Part shown: positions 1 through 9,600 of the stretch, one piece after another
How positions within the stretch are numbered: the stretch's first letter is position 1
Layout: the number at the start of each line of letters is the position of its first letter
DNA from: Chlamydomonas sphaeroides
Taxonomy: Eukaryota > Chlorophyta > Chlorophyceae > Chlamydomonadales > Chlamydomonadaceae
Length of the DNA stretch: 46,430 nucleotides
Assembly (NCBI GenBank): GCA_001662425.1
Contig: BDDC01000582.1
Span: 1-46,430, forward strand
Direction: 5' to 3'
Notes under the pieces: model-generated
Database searches by the model: none
What the model was told of the DNA's origin: nothing
Seen by the model: only the letters and a program-made list of their open reading frames with translations
Program-made: the position numbers and the translations under genes

Positions 1-30
1 AGGGGGGGGGAGGGGAGGGGAGGGGAGGGG
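1..30 (+). repeat. G-rich (AGGGG)n tract
   Basis: The window opens with a run of nine G followed by four AGGGG units. Five G-runs of at least four lie within 30 bases, which fits a potential G-quadruplex on this strand. It is not the TTTTAGGG-type telomere repeat known from Chlamydomonas. It may continue to the left of the window. Confidence 0.75.
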
Positions 31-132
31 TTTAACGACGGCAGTTTACTTCTGCCAGGCGGCAGGCGCTATTCTGCAAGTCGCTTGTCTTTCCAATATG
101 AGCTTGGTTTAGTGTAGTATAGCCGACGAGGC

Positions 133-3100
133 ATGGACGGAGGCTTTGACGACCTCGGCTGTGGCAACCCGGCATTTCGCACTCGCAATCGGGGCGTCTG
201 CTCCCACGCCGTCGCAACAGCCAAAGCACGTGAGTACGCAGCGCATGGCATTATGTGCGCCGTCCCTAAGACACGCCCCCGCGTTGACACCATGCGCTCA
301 AGCTTTCGGCCAGCGCTTGCGACTGCGCACGCCAACGACTCCTACAACAACGCGCCGACCATCCGCCGTGCCCTGGGCGGACTAAGCGCGCAGCTGCAGG
401 GTACGCGCCCCGCGGTCAACTCGAACATCGGCTGCGGTCCAGCGCCGTGCTGTCGCCGTCTAGACCCGTCCAGCAGATGTCTGCTTGCGCCCGGTGACCA
501 GACAAATGGTCAACATGCCGAAAGCTCCCGCTCGGTGTCAATGCCCGCTATCACGGCCGAAGCGCGAAGCCGCAGCAGCCCCCGCACCTGCAACACGGCC
601 CCAAAGCGTCACCTCCCTCCCGTGCCGAGGCTCCTGCCCCCGCCCTCACGCTGCCGCAATTTCCCCTCCCACCTGCTGCCCGCGGCGATCCCCAGGGGGG
701 CGGACCCGAGAAGGCCATGGACGGAGGCGGAGGCGGCCCTGCCCCGCCTCACGGCGCGAGCGACCACGCCTCGTCCGCTTCTGCGGCGGCGGGCGGGTCG
801 CAGTGCAGCCAACCGCAGCTCAAGCTCCAGGCCTGGGAGCTGGTCCGCGCCATCGAGCTGCTGCAGGAGCAGCAGGTGCGGCCGCGGAGTCGGCGACGGC
901 AGTGGCATTGGCAGCGGCGGCTTGCGCACGATCATCGATAGCGTAACGGAAAGACATCGTGAAGGCTAGAGCGTGGGCCGAGCGCAGACCCAGGCACGCT
1001 GCAGCTCCGCTCCCTCCTGGGTTCCCCCCGCCCCAGGTGGCCCACCCGGGCGTGCAGCCAGCCCACCTGCCAGAGCTGTTGGCGCTGGCAGCGGCCGCCT
1101 GGGGCCCCGGCGGCAGCGAGGGACCCTGCGCGACGCAGCAGGGCGGCGGCTGCGCGCCTGCGCCCGAGAGCCCTGCGGCGGAGAGCTCCCTGCGACAGCC
1201 GCGCCCGCCCAACCCCTGGTGGTGGTATGCTCCTCCAGGTGCGCTGTGTACGGGCCGTATGACGCGCCGTGGCGCCGTGCGCATGCTTTTTGGTCCATGG
1301 GCTCATCGGGGTTTAGGAAAGCCTTGGACCCCAACGGCTGCCCATCGCCCCCAGAGGCCCTGGCTGCTCCCCGCGGCGACGCCGCCGCCGCTGACGGGGG
1401 TGATGCGGCGCCACAACATACGGCCGCCCTTGGCCCCGGCCCCGGGCCCCGCCCCAGTCTCGCGGCCTCTGTGTGGGCTCTGGGCTGCACGCTGGCTGAG
1501 CTGGCGACGGGGGCGCCCCTGTTTCCAGGTGCACCGGGTGGTGGCGGCGGAAGGGAGGCCTGCGGGTAGCAGGACCGGGGAGCCCTCTTGGCGGCGGCTG
1601 CGCGGGCCTGCTGCCTGCGGCGTCTTGCTGCGCCCCTCCTCGCTGCCGCGTACCGTAGCACACAACCGCCGTGCCCCTTCCGCCGGGCCACCGCCCTCGC
1701 AGGCGAGTCGCCTGAGGCCCAGCGGTCGCTGGTTGCCTCGCCACAGCGGCTGCCCCCCGCACTGCCGCCGGCGCTGGCCGAGCTGCTGCGGTGCTGCCTC
1801 CGCCGGGATGCGAGCTGCCGGCCCAGCGCCCGCCAGCTGCTGCTGCTGCCCTACTTCTGGCGCCCCGAGACGGCGGTGGCGGCGGCGCAGGAGGCGGCGA
1901 CGCCGGCTCTGGAGCCGCCGACCGCCAGCACCGCGCCGCCGGCTACGGCAGCGGCTGTGGTTTCGACCTGGGGACCCGAGCGGGATGCCCGCCGCAGCGG
2001 ACCGGCGCTAGCTTGGCTGCCGCATCCGCCGGTGTCCCTGCCTGGCCAGCAGCAGGAGCAGTGGCAGCAGCGCGTGCAGCGGCCACCGGCGCCGCCAGTC
2101 CGTGGCTCCGCGACCGGCGGGGGCCCCGGCTGCGGCTTGGACCTGCTCGCCTCCCTGGCGGCGGATGCCCAGGTGGCTGCGGCACAGGCCGACGTGGCGG
2201 CAGCGAAGGCGGAGGCCGAGGCGGAAGCAGTGGTGGATGCTTTAGCTGAGGCCGCGGCCGGGGCTGTGGGCTCGATTGTAGTGGAGCGACAGGAGCAGGC
2301 GCACGAGGACGAGGACGAGGAGGACGATGATGGCAGCTGGGGTGTGGACGCTGCGACGGTGTGCGCCGCGCTGGCCTTCACAGGCGGAGGCGCAGAGCAG
2401 CACCCATCGCCGGAGCACGAGCCGACTGGCCGTAGCACCGCATCGCTCCTTCGACACCGCACAGCCCGAAGCGGCACTGGCGGCAGCCCTGCGCGCAGTG
2501 CCGTCGCCGGCAGCGCGGGCCCTCCCTCCCTGACGACGGTGTCGGCTGGGTCCACCGGTCCGGCTCGCGACCGGCGCAGCGCGCCCACCGGCGCCCCCAA
2601 CCTGCACCCGCTGTACGCTGCCGGACAACGCGTCCCGTACGGCACGTCTGACAGCAGCGGCCAAGCACTGGCGGCGCCCACCGTACGGCTCCCATCAAAC
2701 CCCCACTTCGAGCCCGAGCCGAGTCTGGGGCCCGGGCCGGGGCTGCCCTCGCCTGCGGTGCGCCGCGGGGCCCACACCTCGTGCAGCACCCCTCGCTCTG
2801 GGTCGCACGCCGACGGCCTGCTGCCGACAGCGTCGCGCTCATTTGTAGCGTCCCCGCGACCGGCGCAGGCGGGCGTGCCGCTGTCGCTGCTGCGCTCCTT
2901 TGCAGCGCCGCGGTCGCAGCAAGCCAGGCGCTGGGCCCCCGGCCCGGGTGCCATGGGGTCGCAGTCCAGCCCGCACGCGCCGGGCTTCACCGCCGGCGGC
3001 GCCCCCGGGCCCGGCTGCGAGCAGTGGTCGGGCTGGCACAGCTGCGCTGCGCGCGTTGCGGGTGGCGGCGGCAGCGGCCCCCTGGCGGCCATCTCGGCTG

Positions 3101-4557
3101 CGCTGCGCGCGCAGGAGCAGGCGGCGGCGCAGCGCGCCATCTTCGTGCCGCCGCAGCTGCTGGCGGCGCAGGTGGCGGCGGCGCGGCAGCGCGCAGGGGC
3201 GGCGCAGCCTTACCACCACCAGCAGCACCAGCAGCAGGGCAGCCCCGGCGGTGTGCTGAGCCGCACCGGCTCGGGCCGTCGGCAGCCGCCGTCGCATGCC
3301 AGCACGCCCTCCCACAGCGCCTCTCATCGGCGGCCCCGGCCATCCCTCGACGCCAGGGTCGCGGCGCTGCCGGTGAGCGCCGAGGCCGAGGCGCTGGCGG
3401 CCGGCCGCTACTGCGGCGCGAGCGGGCACCTGTCCGGCCACGGCGACTACGGCTCGCCAGCCGACGGCGGCCCCGTGGGCGCCGGCCCGAGGGCACCGCG
3501 CAACGCCGCCGCGTCGCGGTGGGGCCGCACGATGTCGTTGGAGCCGCACGGGTCGCAGCGGCGTCCGTCGCGTGTGGCGGCGACGGGGCCGAGCAGCGCG
3601 CCCGGGCCGCCGCCGGTGGCGCTGAGCGCCACGGAGCCGCTGGACCCCGACTCGCTGGGGGACAGGTCCGAGAGCGGGTCCGCAGCCAACCTGCTGGCGG
3701 CGGTGCTGAGGGGTCCCTCCGCCGCCAGGCTCGCGCCGTCGCCGCTCGTGCCGCCGTCACCGTCGCCGCTGGCGCCGCCATCGCCGCTGAGCGCGGCCGT
3801 CAGCGGCAGCGCGGCGGGCACCACGGCCGGGCTGACCAGCGCCATGGCTAGCGCGCTGGGCAGTCTCTACACCAGCACCGGCACCAACGCAGGCGCGTAC
3901 GCGAGGAACAGTGCCAGCACCAACGCAGGCGCATTTACGCGCAGCAGCGGCAGCGGCGCCTTGAGCGGCGCCATCTTTGGGCGCAGCAGCGGCAGCGGCC
4001 CCGTGCACGGCGCCGGCGGCGGACCCCCGGAGTTGCAGTACAGTCGGGTGCAGCGCGCGGCGGCGGCGGTGCAGCCGGCTTTGGACGAGGTGCAGGAAGG
4101 CGAGGCGGTGGCTCGCAGCAGCAGCGAGTACGGCCCCTGCTCGGGGGGGCCACCCCAGGCAGCCGCATCGAGGGCGCCAGGCCAGGTCGACGGCGCGGCG
4201 GCGGCGGCGAACCGCAGCAGCGCCGGCAGTCGCCTGATCGCGGCGGCCTCGGTGGCAGCATCGGCGGCTGCTTCAGCGACGGCGGCGCGACAGGGGTCGG
4301 GGCGCAGCTCTTGGCCGCACGACAGCCGGGGCGGGGGCCTGGCGGGGGGCGCGGCGGCGCGTGACACGCTGCGGACGACGCCCGAAGGCCGCAGCCCGGC
4401 CAAGGCGGCGGCGGCCACAGCAGCCGCGGCCAGGACGGGGACGGAGGCGGCAGGCTGCCTGCCGGGGTCCCTGGCGGCACCGCGGTGGCTGGCGAGGCTG
4501 GCGGCGGCACTGCGGCGGCGCAGCGGCGGCGCGGCCGGGGCCGCGGCCGTCCGGTAG
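133..4557 (+). CDS. CDK-like kinase-fold protein with degenerate catalytic motifs (putative pseudokinase)
   Basis: Phase-compatible exons: 133-229, 314-400, an exon ending at 875, 1037-1238, 1355-1528 and 1703-4557; the exon carrying subdomains IV-V is not resolved. The C-lobe is recognisable. LQAWELVRAIELLQEQQ resembles helix E, WWWYAPPEAL the RWYRAPELL segment, VWALGCTLAELATGAPLFPG subdomain IX of CDK/CDKL kinases, and LAELLRCCLRRDASCRPSA subdomain XI. Catalytic residues are missing: the HRDxKPEN loop reads HPGVQPAH, no DFG is found, the Asp before VWALG is Ser, and the helix C and VAIK equivalents (near ALAT and RRALGGL) lack Glu and Lys. The tail of about 870 residues is Ala/Gly/Ser-rich with an acidic patch near 2305-2335 and NAGA/SSGSG repeats near 3880-4000. 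The C-lobe family call is firm; the N-lobe model and start at 133 are inference. A dead scaffold or a decaying gene are both possible. Confidence 0.55.
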
Positions 4558-4924
4558 GATGCGCCGGCGGCGCTGGCCCCACCGCCTTCACGTGAGTGAG
4601 CACCAGCCAATTGGGGCTGCTAACACTGCTGCTAGGTACATAACGCACCACTCTGCTATCAACCGAGAGGCGGCGCTGCCGGCTGCGTCGCTTCAGTCAA
4701 GTTGCGCACTCCACCTAAAGCAACGTCAATAGTAGAGCTCGACTCACCCCCGAACACGCCTGACGCCTTCCCAGCGGGAAGCGTGCCGGCGCCCTTATCT
4801 GCCGCCTCGGCTACCGGGGCGCCTACGCCCTCCAGCTGCAGGCAATGCGAGCCATGACATGCGGTGCCCTACGATAGCAGGCGATAGGGGTGCCGGCGAT
4901 AGGGCATGTCGCAATCAGCTTGCA

Positions 4925-4929
4925 TGTAA
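4925..4929 (+). promoter_or_regulatory. TGTAA polyadenylation motif
   Basis: TGTAA lies 368 bases after the stop of the kinase-like gene, a normal 3'UTR length. TGTAA is the usual poly(A) signal of chlorophyte nuclear genes. Position is the only support. Confidence 0.4.
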
Positions 4930-5033
4930 CATCAGCGCCCACGCGCTGCCCACCTTGCAGCCAGTGGCCAGCGAGTGTGGGTGTAGCTTGCAGGGCCTCG
5001 GTGCGGCTGCGCGTTCGCGGCGGTTTGGGGCAG

Positions 5034-5222
5034 TTCGGGCGGCTAAGTCCGGCCCGTGGGGTGAGGGCACGCTTACCTATTAGAGGAATCTCGGGCACGC
5101 TTACCTCCGTGCCCGAGACCCCTCTAATAGTCTCAGCTACAACCGCATAATGACCGACTGTTTGCGTCTGGTCAGGGTGGCCTCTTTTTTGGGGGCAAGC
5201 CATGCACCCATGCGCAGCTGGG
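5034..5222 (+). repeat. Dispersed repeat, copy A (MITE-like)
   Basis: About 185 bp that recurs in reverse orientation at 46077-46233 and in part at 39592-39667. The shared core runs from CGGGCGGCTA and CCCGTGGGGTGAGGGCACG through CCGCATAATGACCGACTG to CCATGCACCCATGCGCAGC. No coding capacity is apparent. Copies in intergenic DNA and inside an intron suggest a short non-autonomous element. Exact ends and target duplications are not resolved. Confidence 0.7.
5077..5130. repeat. Palindrome with 23-bp arms inside repeat copy A
   Basis: The arms 5077-5099 and 5108-5130 are reverse complements except at two adjacent positions, separated by an 8-base loop. Copy B near 46170-46200 lacks the left arm, so the palindrome is specific to copy A. 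It probably arose by local inverted duplication. Confidence 0.8.
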
Positions 5223-6625
5223 GAAGTTTGGGTGGTTGCGTGCTGAAGTACCAGTATGTTGCCGTGTGGCGGCCCGACACGGCGCAGCGCGAGCCGTGGA
5301 AGATGTTCGATGGTGTATGTTCAACCTTACAGGGCCGAAACAGGGTACCACCCCGCACCCCGTGTGTGCCCGCGGCGTGTGTGAGCCTGCAGGTGCGTTG
5401 CCAGGTGCGGCAGCGGCGCCGCCGCAGGGCACGCGGCATGTGCGCCGCGGGCCGTGGGGGCTGCCTGGCAGCGTGCGTGCGTACCAGCGAGGGGATGGCT
5501 AGGCATGGGGCAAGCAAGCGAGGCAGGGCTGGCGGGCTTGGATGGGGAAGGCCGCTGCCTTGGGTCCCAGCCCATGCGATGCAAGGCGGCAGGGGCGTCG
5601 CGAACGCAGCGCCAGTGCGGCGCGGCGCGCAGTTGCCGCTTGGACAGCGGCCTTGTTGCGGTGCGGTACATAACATGTGAAGGCCTGCGTGTTCGTACAT
5701 AGGTTACAGAGCGAAACTGTATGTAAATAGGAACCATTAATAATGCGACCCGCGCGGCACGCCCTGGGTGAATGACGCGTCGGTAGTGCACATGAGGCAG
5801 AGTTGCAGTCCAAAAGCGGTCAGCTGTGTGTATGCGTGTGTGTCGCTCGTGGCAGTCGTGGTGCCTCCTGGCTATGACCTGCTTGCGGGGGCATGCTAGT
5901 TTCCACGCTGGTTAGACAGCAAAAGACCTGCGTGCTTGTCGGGGCTGCGAGCGCATGGGGGACATGCGTGGTACGTGTCGTGGGGCTCGCTGGCAGGCCA
6001 ACTCCGGTCGGGGCACGACATCACTGCAACGGCCGGGGTGTAGTTGCAAACGGTAACTCAAGCATCAGCAGTGATCCTCTTCTACCAGGGGCTTCTCCCC
6101 TGTCTTTCACACGCCAGTCATCGGCAGCTCCCAGCACACGCCAGTGCTGGTATCAAAGCACGCCTCCCGGAAAGCGTTGGCCCCGCAGCTCGGCAGCTTC
6201 CTCAGGCCTTCCCCGTTCCGGCCCCTTCCCGTAGCCTCAGCAAGTTCCCCATCGCCTACGCGCACGAGGCTCATGCAGCAGGCGCCAGCGCAGGGCAACA
6301 GAGGCCGTGCCTGACCATGGCTGTGGCTACCTTTGTGGCCAGCTGTGGCACCGAGGCCGCCGGACGAGCAGCTCCGCCCTCCCGCCTGTCGCGCTCGCAG
6401 CATGGGCGCACGCAACCAGCAGCTCCTCAGCCCCCCCCCAGGTACCGGTATGCATAGGAACTCCCACAGGCCTTCCACATTCGGGCAGAAGCGTGTGGCG
6501 ACAGTCCGTACACAAATGGATGCAAGGCCCTCCCGCCCTGGGCAGCCGCCCCAGTAGCCAGACACGCCCGCAGTCGCTGCATTGGTCGGCATCGATCCTC
6601 AGTCGTTTCTCCATACCGGCAGTCA

Positions 6626-9600
6626 TCAGTCGTCATCGTCGTCAATCACAATCACCTCGGAGCTAGGCGGCGCGCCCTGCCCCTGCTGCCCCTGCTGCCT
6701 CTGCAGCCGCGCAGCCGCCGACGCCCGGCGCGCCAGGCGGCGGGCCTCCCTCGCGCTTCCCTCGCCATCCCCGTCCGCCTCCCCGTTGCCGCCAGCTGCC
6801 TCCCCGCCGCCCGAGCAAGCAGCCGCCGCCCCGGCTAGTGCGCCGCCGCGTTCTCCGCCCGGCCCCTCCTCGTCCTCCAGGACCAGGTCCAGGGCACTAT
6901 GTGGGCTGGCCCCAGGCACGCCGCCGCCACCAGCAGCAGCAGCGCCGCCGCCATCGCCGCCCGCAGGCGGGTCGACGCCGCTGCGCCGCCGGTCCGACAG
7001 CGCCAACGACACGCGGCGCCGCCGCGGCCCGGGCCCTGGTCCGGGGCAGGGCCCAGTGCCGGGCCCGGCCGTGGGCGTGGCGGCGGGCGGCACCTGCGGG
7101 GCTGGCGCCGCTGCAGCTGCCGCCTGAGCCTGGGCCCGCTGCGGTGGCGCTGCGGGTGGGCGGCGGCCGTTGCTGGGCTCGCCGTCCTCCGCGCCGCGTG
7201 CCGACGCCCCCGGCTCCGCGCCAGAACGCCGCGGCTTGTGCTTGCCAGGTCTGGGCGCCGCGCCGCCGGCCATCTCGACCTCTAGCCTCAGGCAGTTCTC
7301 CTGAGCCAGGTCGGGGTCCAGGCCAGGGTCCAGGGGAGGGGTAGGGCCAGGGGGCAGGGAGGGCATGCCTGCCTCCGTGGCCGCCCTCACCGCCCTCACC
7401 GCCCTCCCGCGGGCTGCCTCCTGCGCCCGGCCACCGTAGGCTCCCTCCCTTGCCTCCTCCGTCGGGCGCCCGGCTGGTGCCGACAGCATCCCAGCATCTG
7501 TCGCCGATGTTCCCCAGCGCTTGCTGCCTCCGGCAGCCCCTGTTGGCGCCGGGGTCGGCGTGGCCTCAGCTCGTTCTGAGGGCTCCTCGGCGGCCACCGC
7601 CGAGAACCTTGCACGCTTGCTCCCTCCGGCAGCTGCCGCCGGCGCAGCCGCGGGCGGCGGTGCCTCGCCGGCGGGAGCCAGCCGGCCAGGGCGGCCGCCG
7701 CCTGGCGGTGGTGGCGCCGCCGACGCCGCGGCGGGTGGGGCGGGCCCGTGGCGCATGAGCCGCCTGCCGCCGGCCTGCAGCGCCTTCTGCCGAAATTGCT
7801 GCTCTGCGGCTGCCTTGTCCTCCGCCGTCAGCTCCTGCGGGCGGCAGGGCGGGCGGCAGGGCGCGGCACGGTGTGGCGCAGTCGGCTGTCCGACTGCTCG
7901 CTGCTCTGGACAAAGCACGCCCCTGCCTGTCCTGTCTTCGAGGCGCCTTATTGACTTCCCCCCCCACCCCCCACCCCCGCAACCCCATGGAGTCGGTGCG
8001 GCATGGTGTAACGGACGGCCCAGCCCGCCAGCCGGTGTGTTGGCTGCTCCCCTGCACGCCCTCCATCCCTTCCCTCCCTCCCTTGCTGCCCCCTGCTCAC
8101 GCCCATGGGGTCGGGCGGCAGCTTTGACTTGTGGCTGAAGGCGTTGACCAGCGGTGACAGCACGTCGGGGTCCTGGGCGGGCAAAGGGCCCAGGGAAACA
8201 GGGATCGGGACACCGGTGACGACGGCGTGTGTTGCGATAGCCACGGAGGTGTGGTGGGTGGCAGAAGTGCAGCAGCCATCCCCAGTGTCCGTGCTTGAGG
8301 CCCATAGGTCTGAAACCGCCGAGTGCATGCGGAACACAAGGCCAAACCCCATGTTCCCACCTCGGCCAGCTGCAGCAGCGCCCAGTCCCGTGTGTCGTAC
8401 TCCGCAGCGGCCGCCGCAGCAGCAGCAGCCCCCGGCGACCCCACCGGCGGGGGGCCCTGCCCGGCCGCCGCCGCAGCCGCCTGGCCGCCGCGGCCGTGCG
8501 GGTCGGCCAGCCGCCGCAGCAGCCGGCCGGCGGCCTCCTGGCCCAGGCGTGGCACGGGCCTGCGCGCGCGTGGGGACACATCGCGTGTGGGGTGACGCGC
8601 GACGGCATGCCGCCAGGCAGACACGGGCGCACGTGGAGCGCCCGCGGCCGCTCCGGAGCCCCCTCCTGCGTACGGCGCCAGGCTGCAGCGCCGCGGCCCC
8701 TGCCAGGCGGTGCTCACCGGTAGGCCCAGTACTCGAGCACATCGGCCGCCTCAGCCTGCGCGTTGGCTTTTTTGACCGCCCGCTTGTCCACCACCTGCAC
8801 CACACGGGTGCGGCAGGGCAGGGCAGGGCAGGTGGCACATCCCCTCACAGGCGCACCACGTAGCAGTCGGTGCCATGTTGCCCTGGCAGCCGCCCGCCGC
8901 CTAGACCCGTGTTCCGCCCTGGCCCCCGCCTGCTCGCGGCTTGGCACCCAGCGCCCCAGCCCCTGACAGCCCCGCGACGGTGAGGCGCTCCTCTTTGTCC
9001 ACCAATACCCTTTTAGCCCTTACCCCTGCGCCAATCACCCCCATCCGGCCCCATCCGGTCCCGAGCCCCGCCAACCCCACATTCGTGAACAGCTCCTCCT
9101 TGTCCACGTTGTCGTTGTACACCAGCTCCTCCAACGTGGAGCCGTACAGCAGGCGGTACACAAAGGTGGGCCGCGTCTGGCCGAAGCGGAAGATGCGGGC
9201 AATGGCCTGCGGTAGGGAGGGGCAGGGGGAGAGCGGGGGGGCGTGGGAGGGGCATCCCTCAGGGGGTCGGCAGGGCACAGGGCTTTGCAGGCATGGAGCC
9301 CTCGGGAGCAGCACGGCGAGGCGAGCGTTGCTGCCCAGCTGGATCACAGCCAGGCGTGCGGTGCACCCGCGCATGCAGTGTGCAGGGGGCTGCGCAGCAC
9401 GGCCCACAGACTCATCACACCCATCGCCATCATCGTCATCGCCATACCTGCGCGTTGTGCACGGGGTTGTCGAGTACGTCGTAAATGACCAGCCGGCAGG
9501 CGGAGGTGAGGTTGATGCCCACGGAGCCGGCCCGGGTGGACACCAGCATGACCTGGGGCGGCAGGCGAGAGAGTGGGAGTGAGTGCCGACATCAGTGGAC

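Larger units (their letters stand above)
4558..6625. other. Intergenic region between convergent genes
   Basis: This holds the 3' flanks of the kinase-like gene (+) and the ATRX-like gene (-), plus a dispersed repeat copy at 5034-5222. A minus-strand TGTAA (TTACA at 5704-5708) could serve the ATRX-like gene. No reading frame here shows family motifs or a supported exon structure. Confidence 0.5.

Noticed and set aside
1851..3140. 429-codon minus-strand open frame
   Set aside because: It is antisense to the Ala/Gly/Ser-rich tail of the kinase-like gene; codon bias alone keeps it open.
4823..5203. Open frames sharing TQTVGHY-type peptides at 5.1, 39.6 and 46.1 kb, suggesting a protein family
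   Set aside because: The similarity is nucleotide-level repeat copies in both orientations; frames are not conserved.
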